Assembly: GCA_009786735.1 (NCBI GenBank)
Contig: WQRM01000067.1
Location: 1 to 7,892 of the forward strand
Reading direction: 5' to 3'
Source of the DNA: Oscillospiraceae bacterium
Lineage (GTDB): Bacteria; Bacillota; Clostridia; Oscillospirales; Acutalibacteraceae
DNA length: 7,892 nucleotides
The notes under the pieces are model-generated. The model was not told the origin of the DNA and did not search any database. It saw only the letters and a list, made by a program, of their open reading frames with translations. Shown here piece after piece: positions 1-5,063 of this stretch (its first letter is position 1; every line of letters starts with the position of its first letter). Both the position numbers and the translations under genes were made by a program.

Positions 1-1
1 T

Positions 2-745
2 AGCATCGGCAACACGACTGCGGCAACCGGCAAAGGTTTCGCCATCGGCTCGGCTGCGCTGAGCTCCTTGGCGCTGCTGGTGAGCTTCATCACCATTGCT
101 GCCCAGCGTGTGGCAGAGTATCATCCCGACCGCGCGGCGGAGTATCCCGGGCAGTTCGCCGGTTTGAACCTGAGCATCACCAACCCGGCTGTGCTGGTTG
201 GTTTGTTCATCGGCGCGGTGCTGGTGTTTGTGTTCAGCGCAATGACGATGAACAGCGTGCAAAAAGCTGCGCAAAGCATCGTGGTGGAAGTGCGCCGTCA
301 GTTCCGCGAAATCAAAGGGCTGATGGAAGGCACCGCCGAAGCAGACTACAAAACCTGCGTTGATCTGTGCACCAAAGGCGCGCTGCGCGAAATGATCATG
401 CCGGTTATCCTCGCTGTGGTTGCACCTGTGATCACAGGCATGATTTTCGGCATCGAAGGCGTGGTTGGGCTCATCGCAGGCGCGACCGTGGTTGGTTTTG
501 CCGTGGCGGTGTTCATGGCCAACGCAGGCGGCGCGTGGGACAACGCCAAAAAGTATATCGAAAGCGGCGCGCACAACGGCAAAGGCAGCGACAACCACAA
601 AGCTGCCGTCATCGGCGACACCGTGGGCGACCCCTTCAAAGACACCTCCGGCCCTGCGCTGAACACGCTGTTTAAGATGATCACGACCGTGTCGATCGTG
701 TTCGTGAGCGTCATTGCGGCCTACGCGCTGTGGTACCAGTTCTAG
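2..745 (+). CDS. hppA: Membrane-bound proton/sodium-translocating pyrophosphatase, C-terminal part (5' truncated by window)
   Basis: This protein hydrolyses pyrophosphate in the cytoplasm and uses the energy to pump H+ and/or Na+ across the membrane. The frame is open from base 2, so only the last 247 or so residues are present; full-length members have about 650-750. Family motifs are clear: GNTTAATGKGFAIGSA at the very start, GGAWDNAKKYIE, and DTVGDPFKDTSGPALN near the end. Several hydrophobic membrane helices and the usual short C-terminal tail (YALWYQF) follow. In the first motif the two positions that separate the subfamilies (GNTT-A-A-T-G, where K+-independent enzymes have K and T) are A and G, which points to the K+-dependent subfamily. 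That subfamily includes Na+ pumps as well as H+ pumps, so the ion is not settled. The TTG at 68 is an internal codon and not the start. A terminator follows 22 bases after the stop. Confidence 0.96.
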   Translation, partial: SIGNTTAATGKGFAIGSAALSSLALLVSFITIAAQRVAEYHPDRAAEYPGQFAGLNLSITNPAVLVGLFIGAVLVFVFSAMTMNSVQKAAQSIVVEVRRQFREIKGLMEGTAEADYKTCVDLCTKGALREMIMPVILAVVAPVITGMIFGIEGVVGLIAGATVVGFAVAVFMANAGGAWDNAKKYIESGAHNGKGSDNHKAAVIGDTVGDPFKDTSGPALNTLFKMITTVSIVFVSVIAAYALWYQF

Positions 746-767
746 TGGCGAATTATGCGAGTTTTCA

Positions 768-796
768 GGGGGCGGGCAGCCGCTCGTCCCCTTTTT
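768..796 (+). terminator. Rho-independent terminator of hppA
   Basis: A 10-bp stem (768-777 with 782-791, including two G-U pairs) closes an AGCC loop and is followed by five T (792-796). It lies just after the hppA stop codon. It ends only three bases before the first base of the tRNA, so the tRNA has no room for its own promoter between the two. Confidence 0.75.
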
Positions 797-799
797 CTT

Positions 800-876
800 G
801 GCCCTTTAGCTCAGTTGGTTAGAGCCCCCGACTCATAATCGGGTAGTCCACAGTTCAAGTCTGTGAAGGGCTACCA
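800..876 (+). tRNA. tRNA with CAU anticodon, probably tRNA-Ile2 (lysidine-modified), else elongator tRNA-Met
   Basis: The 77-nt cloverleaf is complete. The acceptor stem is GGCCCTT/AAGGGCT (first pair G-U). The D arm is GCTC/GAGC. The anticodon stem is CCCGA/TCGGG with loop CTCATAA and anticodon CAT at 834-836. The T arm is CACAG/CTGTG with loop TTCAAGT, and discriminator A plus an encoded CCA follow. CAU can be Met, initiator Met or Ile2. The C4-G69 and C5-G68 pairs are those the lysidine synthetase TilS favours, and the GACTCATAATCG block is the same as in E. coli ileX as I remember it, so Ile2 is the better guess. It does not look like an initiator tRNA, because the anticodon stem lacks three G-C pairs next to the loop. 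Confidence 0.93.
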
Positions 877-917
877 TGTAAAGACGCTAATATTGCTACA
901 ACAGTTAGCGCACAAAG

Positions 918-949
918 AAGCCCCAAACAGCGGTGTTTGGGGCTTTTTT
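918..949 (+). terminator. Strong rho-independent terminator after the tRNA
   Basis: A perfect 12-bp stem (918-929 with 934-945) with a GCGG loop runs into a T tract (944-949). It closes the hppA-tRNA unit. Bases 950-1059 after it hold no gene that I can see. Confidence 0.9.
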
Positions 950-1059
950 CTTGTTTTCGGAGTGTGGAAAATGCGTGGTTAGTCCACTTAAGGTGCAATA
1001 TGCGTGGCATGGTTTTCACGATACCCCCGTTTCGTGTATTTATGTTGCAAGGTTAAAAT

Positions 1060-1113
1060 GTAAGCGTCAAATAGAAAAGCACCTGTACAGGTGCTTTTCT
1101 ATTTGACGCTTAC
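1060..1113. repeat. 54-bp perfect palindrome: two abutting IS66-type terminal inverted repeats
   Basis: Bases 1060-1086 are the exact reverse complement of 1087-1113 with no spacer; the centre is TGTACA. Each 27-base half begins at its outer end with GTAAGCGTCAAATAG. IS66-family elements have ends starting with GTAA, and the right end of the IS66 relic in this same window (4416-4429, TATTTGACGCGTAC) matches the outer 14 bases of the half-site with one mismatch. I therefore read this as a left and a right IS end fused with the interior lost. The 8-bp flanks (1052-1059 and 1114-1121) differ, so no target duplication is visible. In RNA it would form a very stable hairpin with a T-rich downstream arm and could act as a terminator in either direction. 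Confidence 0.8.
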
Positions 1114-1233
1114 CTGCAAAAGACCTTCGTGAAGGATTATTTTACCGGCAAGCAAGCGAAGAATGAGGGCCAACTGGCGCGGTATTATGCGCAGGGATGG
1201 CACGAGGCGATTGTGGGAAGGGAAGCAGAATGA
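1114..1233 (+). pseudogene. Relic of a large serine recombinase (Recombinase-domain fragment)
   Basis: The frame from 1114 to the TGA at 1231-1233 encodes about 39 residues, beginning LQKTFVKDYFTGKQAKNEGQ and ending in WHEAIVGREAE. The pattern LQKT-(F/Y)-x-x-D-(Y/F)-x-T-x-K-x-x-K-N-x-G-Q, then YY-x-x-x-x-H-x-A-I, is characteristic of the Recombinase domain in large serine recombinases of conjugative elements and phages. Everything upstream (the catalytic resolvase domain) is missing: the similarity stops exactly where the IS66-type palindrome ends, and that frame hits a TAG at 1072. Downstream the protein also stops early, where the family goes on for hundreds of residues. There is no start codon or ribosome binding site, so this is a dead internal fragment, probably cut by an IS66-type insertion and later deletion. 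The family match is from memory of the motif. Confidence 0.72.
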
Positions 1234-1293
1234 ATGCGATCAACTAATATATTGCAGAAAAAATGAAAAGAGGAAGAAAATTTTCCAAGCATA

Positions 1294-1322
1294 TTGTTCT
1301 AGAGGCTATTGTGTGGTATAAT
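1294..1322 (+). promoter_or_regulatory. Sigma-A-type promoter of the PARIS-like operon
   Basis: The -35 element is TTGTTC (1294-1299) and the -10 is a perfect TATAAT (1317-1322), with a 17-base spacer ending in TGG, which gives an extended -10. It lies 44 bases upstream of the first ATG and after the recombinase relic, so the operon has its own promoter. Confidence 0.82.
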
Positions 1323-1366
1323 GTTTATAAGCTGTGCGCTAATATTATTTGGGGAGGCACCTAAGT

Positions 1367-2644
1367 ATGATTTCTTCTTTGAAAATCAGGAAGCTCTTTG
1401 GACGTTTCAACTATGACATCGAAACAAAGCCTGGCGGTGTTACAATTATCACGGGGCCAAATGGATACGGAAAATCTACCATCCTCTTAATTTGCGAGGC
1501 TATTAGCCAAGGAAATTTTAGGTTTTTCCTTGAGCTGGAATTTGAAGAGATTGTTTGTGGTTTTGCAAACAAGGAGACGCTCAGTATCAAAAAAGCACGC
1601 GATACTGAGGGCATTATTATTGATGATGTCCGTTGTTCTCGCCAAACCTTTATGCGAATATTGCATGGAGGGGTTCATCCGTATATTAGGCGCAGAGGAC
1701 CTGGGGCATGGCAAGATATCCGTACCGGTCAATTTTTCGACGAAATGCCTCCGCAAATAGACATATTGGATTTCCCGGAAGTTCTCGAAGGAATGGCAGA
1801 TGACACCAAAAAGGAATTGGAGGATCTTCGAAGCAAAATTGAACTAATGAAAAAGTGGGGCGGAGATACAAGGCTGATACCTGCGCAACGTTTGATCAAA
1901 AGAAATAACGCCTACTCTCGCCATGCTCGAGAAGAAGAAAGCCTGCAAGAAGTTATCATAGATTTGCCCAAACGGCTAAAGAGTATCATCGACAAAGTTT
2001 CTACTGAGTATTCAGCAAAGGCAAACCAGCTTGACAGCACATACCCTAAGCGATTATTGACGTCAAATGATGCAATTAACGACACAGAATATACCACTCA
2101 TTTTGGCGAAGCAAGTCAGAAATTCGAAAAACTAAAAGAATACAATTTGGCGGAAATGCCTTTGCTTGAGCAAGGTGCTTTTAACGACAAATATGCAACG
2201 GCACTTAAAATCTATTTCGATGATTTTTTTTCAAAGTATGAGGTTTTCGAACGACTAATTAAGCAATTAGATTTATTTACAACTATATTAAACGGTAGAT
2301 TAAGCTTCAAGAAAATTGTTATATCTCGGGGAGAAGGTTTTTTGGTTAGCGACACATCCGATGAAACTCGTGTGCTAGAGCTTGAAAAGTTATCTTCCGG
2401 AGAAAAACAGGAGATATATCTGTTTTTTGACTTGATTTTCATGGCGACCGAAGGCTTACTCCTGCTCGTTGATGAACCTGAACTTTCACTTCACGTTGTT
2501 TGGCAACAAAAATTTTTAGACGACTTACTTCAAGTGACGAATCTAAATGATTTGAAAGTTGTAGTAGCGACTCATTCGCCAACAATCATTGGCTCTCATT
2601 GGGATATTAATATTGATTTAGGAGAGCTGTATCATGGCAACTAA
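1367..2644 (+). CDS. PARIS-type AAA/ABC ATPase (AriA-like sensor)
   Basis: This 425-residue ATPase is of the SMC/RecF/OLD type. Walker A is GPNGYGKST (residues 30-38), the ABC signature is LSSGE (342-346), Walker B ends VDEPE (D369, E370), and the H-loop is ATHSP (H403). The middle (about 140-300) is charged, helical and probably partly coiled coil. The start is the ATG at 1367, nine bases after GGGGAGG (1351-1357); the TTG at 1349 lies on that ribosome binding site and is unlikely. All catalytic motifs are intact. The next gene starts inside its 3' end, with an 11-bp overlap. In PARIS systems, AriA forms a multimeric ATPase scaffold that holds AriB and responds to phage anti-restriction proteins. 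The assignment rests on ATPase type plus the DUF4435 partner. The alternative is another AAA+TOPRIM defence pair. Base composition is clearly more AT-rich than in hppA or the cation ATPase, which fits transfer. Confidence 0.8.
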   Translation: MISSLKIRKLFGRFNYDIETKPGGVTIITGPNGYGKSTILLICEAISQGNFRFFLELEFEEIVCGFANKETLSIKKARDTEGIIIDDVRCSRQTFMRILHGGVHPYIRRRGPGAWQDIRTGQFFDEMPPQIDILDFPEVLEGMADDTKKELEDLRSKIELMKKWGGDTRLIPAQRLIKRNNAYSRHAREEESLQEVIIDLPKRLKSIIDKVSTEYSAKANQLDSTYPKRLLTSNDAINDTEYTTHFGEASQKFEKLKEYNLAEMPLLEQGAFNDKYATALKIYFDDFFSKYEVFERLIKQLDLFTTILNGRLSFKKIVISRGEGFLVSDTSDETRVLELEKLSSGEKQEIYLFFDLIFMATEGLLLLVDEPELSLHVVWQQKFLDDLLQVTNLNDLKVVVATHSPTIIGSHWDINIDLGELYHGN

Positions 2645-3470
2645 CCTAGTCAGAGAGAATAGAACTGCTGATGAAATTAAAAATGAGATTAAATTAACGC
2701 TGTCCGCAAGGCAAGGAAATCCAGTTTTCATTATTGTAGAAGGAAAGGATGATGTTGATTTTTTCAAAGATTTGACAGCCGAGGAAGTTATCCTATATAA
2801 ATCGCCAGCGGGGAAACCAGATGTTTATCGCATCGTTGAATCTTTTTCTGAAGCGTCAGTAATTGGCGTTTGTGATCGTGATTATGATGAACAATCTCCT
2901 CCTGAGAAAATTTTCTTGTATGACTATTCATGTCTGGAAGTAATGCTTGTTTCGAACGGTAATGTTTGTTCAAATGTGTTTCGCGTTCTACATATACCGT
3001 CTGCAACAACTTTATTGTCATTGATGAAGCAACTTCGATGGCTTTCTTGTCTTCGCAAGCTAAACTGTTTGCACGAGTGGGGAATGCGTTTTAGCGGCCT
3101 ATCCATTAGCAATGTTTTTGTAGATTTAGTGTTTGATAAGGACAAGCTGATTGCATCGTTGAGGCAACAAAATAATAATGACGCCTTAGTTGATGATTCA
3201 TGTTCAGCGATTATTGCTTTCCAAGAAAATAAAATTTGCAATGAAGCGGACTTGGCGGGGATAACGCAGGGACATGATTTGATACAACTAATTCAGTGCT
3301 ATCATGCGCATTACGCCAAAAAGAACAAACGCAATCCATTGAAGATAGACGCAATAAAAACTTCAATTTATACCGCATACTTTGCCGCGAAAGCATTTGA
3401 GTCGTCTGCCCTGTTCGGTCATATAGGAACGTATGAACAAAAACATAGCTTGGCTTTTTTGAAACGATGA
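2634..3470 (+). CDS. TOPRIM/DUF4435 effector nuclease (AriB-like)
   Basis: This 278-residue protein has a TOPRIM-like core in its N-terminal half: FIIVEGKDDVDFF (E36 being the expected catalytic glutamate), then GVCDRDYDE (D81, D83, D85) and IFLYDYSCLEVML (E102). That order of glutamate, DxD and a (D/S)xLExML segment is what I know from DUF4435 proteins. The C-terminal half is helical with no motif I recognise. In PARIS, AriB of this family is released from the ATPase upon phage sensing, dimerises and cleaves host tRNA, which stops growth; the known E. coli protein targets tRNA-Lys. Whether the same target applies here is unknown. Translation starts at the ATG at 2634, seven bases after AGGAGAG (2620-2626), overlapping the ATPase stop codon, so the pair is probably translationally coupled. 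There is no frameshift or missing motif, so it looks functional. Confidence 0.8.
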   Translation: MATNLVRENRTADEIKNEIKLTLSARQGNPVFIIVEGKDDVDFFKDLTAEEVILYKSPAGKPDVYRIVESFSEASVIGVCDRDYDEQSPPEKIFLYDYSCLEVMLVSNGNVCSNVFRVLHIPSATTLLSLMKQLRWLSCLRKLNCLHEWGMRFSGLSISNVFVDLVFDKDKLIASLRQQNNNDALVDDSCSAIIAFQENKICNEADLAGITQGHDLIQLIQCYHAHYAKKNKRNPLKIDAIKTSIYTAYFAAKAFESSALFGHIGTYEQKHSLAFLKR

Positions 3471-3490
3471 TGAATGGCCTAGCTTTTTTT
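3447..3490 (+). terminator. Probable terminator of the PARIS-like operon
   Basis: AGCTTGGC (3447-3454) pairs with GCCTAGCT (3477-3484) with one mismatch, followed by seven T (3484-3490). The 22-base loop is long and the left arm is inside the end of the second gene, so the call is tentative. An alternative small hairpin, TAGCTT/AAGCTA, covers 3480-3499. Confidence 0.4.
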
Positions 3491-3536
3491 GGGAAGCTAA
3501 CACCGATGGACCCTTGCGGTCAAGCGCATGCAATTT

Positions 3537-3566
3537 TTACACGATTACCCACAGGATTACACGATT
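3537..3566. repeat. Short direct repeat TTACACGATT
   Basis: TTACACGATT occurs at 3537-3546 and again at 3557-3566, one copy every 20 bases, and the bases after each copy are also similar (ACCCACAGG and GCACCACGG). It lies in the non-coding stretch 3491-3646 between the defence operon and the recombinase relic. Its role is unknown; an accessory recombinase binding site is possible. Confidence 0.4.
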
Positions 3567-3608
3567 GCACCACGGCATGCATTGTAGCAAAATCGTAGTA
3601 TGGACACA

Positions 3609-3621
3609 GCACCTGCGGTGC
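3609..3621. repeat. Small hairpin GCACC-TGC-GGTGC
   Basis: A perfect 5-bp stem with a 3-base loop. Similar GCACCTG hairpins occur at the centre of the 54-bp palindrome (1079-1094) and at 4143-4158. No function is evident. Confidence 0.3.
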
Positions 3622-3646
3622 GGCTCCGTCGCTTCGCTTCTCACGC

Positions 3647-3674
3647 AAAAAGCCCTTGCTAGACAAGGGCTTTT
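3647..3674 (-). terminator. Rho-independent terminator of the minus-strand recombinase relic
   Basis: An 11-bp stem (3648-3658 with 3664-3674) with a CTAGA loop. Read on the minus strand it ends in a T tract (3647-3651) and starts one base after the recombinase stop codon (3676-3678). The plus-strand reading also has a T-rich tail, so it may work in both directions. Confidence 0.85.
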
Positions 3675-3675
3675 G

Positions 3676-4138
3676 TTATTTTTTCATGAGACTATCCATG
3701 GGGCTGAACCTTGGGTGCAAGATTATGGCTTCATGGCTAGTCAGGTGCACATAGCGTTTAACCATTTCAAGGCTTGTGTGACCTAATATCTGCTGTAGGC
3801 TGTAGATGTCACCGCCTGCCTGTAAGTACCGTGTAGCAAAGGAATGACGCAACAAATGAGGGTGCAGTCGGGGTATGTTGGCGGTGGTTTTGAGCTTGCG
3901 GAACGCTTGCTTAATTGTGCTTGGATTGAGGGCAATCAGGTTGTCTTTGACGAATAAAGGTGTCCCATGTTCGATGGGCGGGACTTGCTTATGTAACGGA
4001 TGAGGGAACGCTTGGCATGCAGACCAAATGGAACGATGCGTTGCTTGTTGCCTTTGCCGTCAATAATGGCATAGCCCTCCAGAAGCCGTAGATTGCCCTG
4101 TAAGAGCGTTACGGCTTCGGCAAGCCTCTTTAGCAATT
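3676..4138 (-). pseudogene. Tyrosine recombinase/integrase, 5' truncated and frameshifted
   Basis: Two adjoining minus-strand frames together encode the catalytic domain of a phage-integrase-family recombinase. The first (4138 down to about 3980) reads RLAEAVTLLQGN, then IIDGKGNKQRIVPFG, which includes the first catalytic Arg and the beta-strand Lys region. The second (about 3975 down to the TAA at 3676-3678) reads TPLFVKDN, HPHLLRHSFATRYLQAGG, QQILGHTSLEMVKRYVHLT: the HxLRH box (Arg codon 3847-3849), LGH (3778-3786) and the nucleophile Tyr (codon 3751-3753). The frames differ by one base; restoring one base near the GGGCGGG at 3976-3982 joins them as KSRP-x-IEHGTPLF. The N-terminal DNA-binding half is missing, because a stop precedes the first part at about 4139-4141 and IS66 sequence begins soon after. 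It is an integrase of a lost mobile element, with all visible catalytic residues kept. A sequencing error could explain the frameshift, but not the missing half. Confidence 0.88.
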
Positions 4139-4142
4139 ACGA

Positions 4143-4158
4143 GCACCTGTGAGGGTGC
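4143..4158. repeat. Small hairpin at the integrase/IS66 junction
   Basis: GCACC (4143-4147) pairs with GGTGC (4154-4158) around a 6-base loop. It sits in the 30 or so bases between the end of integrase similarity and the start of IS66 transposase similarity, and shares AGCACCTGT with the 54-bp palindrome. Confidence 0.3.
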
Positions 4159-4168
4159 GTGTGTTGAC

Positions 4169-4396
4169 GAAAACGCGATTCACCCGTTTACAGTGAGGCG
4201 CAAAAACTGGCTGTTCAGCAACACACCGACAGACGCACAAGCCAGCGCAGTCATATATTCGCTGATCGAAACTGCCAAGGCAAACGAACTAAATCCCCAT
4301 GTATACCTTAAGCTTTTGCTAGAACGTTTATCGCAGGGAGTCGCGCCGGATGAGCGTTTGCCGTGGGGCGAAAAGGCACAACACTCCTGCCGGTAA
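4169..4396 (+). pseudogene. IS66-family transposase (TnpC), C-terminal fragment
   Basis: The frame reads ENAIHPFTVRRKNWLFSNTP, then AVIYSLIETAKANELNPHVY, and ends LPWGEKAQHSCR before the TAA at 4394-4396. This is the C-terminal signature of IS66 transposases (NAIRPF-x-V-GRKNWLFS, ETAKANGLNP, LPW). About 75 residues remain of a protein that usually has 450-550, so the catalytic core is lost. The frame is open further upstream (to about 4130), but similarity begins only at Glu-Asn-Ala-Ile; before that the sequence runs into the integrase relic. The GTG at 4193 is an internal codon and not a real start. The element's right terminal repeat is still present 20 bases downstream. Confidence 0.88.
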
Positions 4397-4415
4397 GCAG
4401 GGGGCTGTATCCCAG

Positions 4416-4429
4416 TATTTGACGCGTAC
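4416..4429 (+). repeat. Right terminal inverted repeat of the IS66 relic
   Basis: TATTTGACGCGTAC lies just after the transposase stop, where an IS66 right end is expected, and reads GTACGCGTCAAATA on the other strand. It matches the outer 14 bases of the half-palindrome at 1060-1113 except for one base (G in place of T at 4426). No matching left end lies in the adjacent relics. Bases 4430-4546 after it hold no gene; the only thing I see is a small hairpin, ATTTCTC/GAGAAAT, at 4523-4539. Confidence 0.65.
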
Positions 4430-4546
4430 CGCCGCGCCGCAGTGGTGCGATGTACCGGTTTCGTGCGTAGGACATCTTTTTTGCTCTATTATCACGCATT
4501 CACTTTCGTGGGGCGTAAATTTATTTCTCCGCGAGAAATCCCTCAT

Positions 4547-4577
4547 AAAAAATCACGCCCCCATTTTCATGGGAGCG
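4547..4577 (-). terminator. Rho-independent terminator of the Cys/His-rich protein gene
   Basis: On the minus strand, CGCTCCCAT pairs with ATGGGGGCG (9 bp with one G-U pair) around a GAAA tetraloop (4565-4568). A tract of six T follows after four bases (4547-4552). It lies 19 bases beyond the stop codon. Confidence 0.85.
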
Positions 4578-4596
4578 CTTGCTTTTGCGTCACGCA

Positions 4597-4896
4597 CTAT
4601 GCGTCATTTTCATCCTCGTTTTCGCGCGAGCCACCTTTGCTGACATCCGCCACCGGGCGCTGCGACATCGCCGCCATCGCGCAGCAACACACAATCGTTT
4701 GCGCTGAATTATTTTGGTTCGCGCCATTTTGCACGGCGGCGGGCATGGCTACGTCATCCTGCATGCATTCCCAGCAGCAGTGCCAATGGTTGTCGTCGTG
4801 GTCGTGGTGATGGTGCGCTTGACCAACCAGCGCCGCCGACGGCACCGCCAACAGCAACGCCGCCGCAATCGCAACGGCCGAAATCTTCTTGTGCAT
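4597..4896 (-). CDS. Small exported Cys/His-rich protein, putative metal binder
   Basis: I do not recognise a family. The 99-residue protein starts at the ATG at 4894-4896, preceded ten bases upstream by AAAGGAGGAG, an excellent ribosome binding site, and it has its own promoter and terminator, so it is a real gene. The N terminus looks like a signal peptide: MHKK, then a hydrophobic stretch of about 15 residues, with possible cleavage after Ala27 (GQA) or Ala21. The mature part opens with HHHHDHDDNHWHCCWEC and later has CCC (residues 70-72), giving six Cys and seven His in 45 residues. The tail is acidic and polar. Such density suggests binding of soft or transition metals outside the membrane, or on a lipid/wall-linked surface. 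It is divergent from a cation P-type ATPase and shares a promoter motif with it, which supports a role in metal handling. No CxxC pair typical of HMA domains is present. Confidence 0.8.
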   Translation of the reverse strand: MHKKISAVAIAAALLLAVPSAALVGQAHHHHDHDDNHWHCCWECMQDDVAMPAAVQNGANQNNSAQTIVCCCAMAAMSQRPVADVSKGGSRENEDENDA

Positions 4897-4915
4897 GATA
4901 AATCGCTCCTCCTTT

Positions 4916-4933
4916 GGTTAGTTCAAGCTAACC
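4916..4933. promoter_or_regulatory. Inverted repeat in the 5' leader of the Cys/His-rich gene
   Basis: GGTTAG (4916-4921) and CTAACC (4928-4933) form a 6-bp inverted repeat with a 6-base centre. It lies between the -10 element (4943-4948) and the ribosome binding site, so it could be an operator or an RNA hairpin. A second repeat, TTGGT/ACCAA (4935-4939 and 4948-4952), flanks the -10 itself. Confidence 0.4.
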
Positions 4934-4942
4934 CTTGGTTTA

Positions 4943-4971
4943 AGTATACCAAACTTCGGCGCGTTTGTCAA
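4943..4971 (-). promoter_or_regulatory. Promoter of the Cys/His-rich protein gene
   Basis: On the minus strand: a perfect -35 TTGACA (4966-4971), a 17-base spacer ending in TGG, and -10 TATACT (4943-4948). This is near consensus and has an extended -10. The -35 is the start of the block TTGACAAACGCG, which recurs in the divergent promoter. Confidence 0.85.
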
Positions 4972-5034
4972 GGGGTTATTAAAAGATTGTGCGAAAAATC
5001 TTTTGCTTATTCACTCGGGCACAAAAATTCTGTG

Positions 5035-5063
5035 TTGACAAACGCGTCATACTATGTTAATAT
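5035..5063 (+). promoter_or_regulatory. Promoter of the P-type ATPase gene
   Basis: A perfect -35 TTGACA (5035-5040), a 17-base spacer ending in TGT, and -10 TAATAT (5058-5063). It begins with the same TTGACAAACGCG block as the divergent promoter. Transcription from here would give a leader of about 180 bases before the start codon. Confidence 0.8.

Noticed and set aside
346..714. Other-frame reading within hppA on both strands
   Set aside because: These overlap a clear membrane pyrophosphatase coding frame and are compositional shadows.
854..876. The tRNA 3' end as an attachment site for the island
   Set aside because: I found no second copy of the tRNA 3' end near the integrase relic or elsewhere in the window, and the closest recombinase relic is of the serine type, which rarely uses tRNA genes.
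1052..1121. Target-site duplication around the 54-bp palindrome
   Set aside because: The 8-bp flanks, GTTAAAAT and CTGCAAAA, are not the same.
1349..1366. TTG at 1349 as start of the AAA ATPase
   Set aside because: It overlaps the GGGGAGG ribosome binding site; the ATG at 1367 is correctly spaced from it.
3491..3646. CRISPR array or toxin-antitoxin gene in the non-coding stretch
   Set aside because: Only one pair of 10-base repeats is present, without regular spacers, and there is no credible start codon with a ribosome binding site.
3514..3786. A 90-codon plus-strand open frame
   Set aside because: It runs through the terminator hairpin and antisense to the catalytic end of the tyrosine recombinase, has no ribosome binding site and shows no protein-like pattern.
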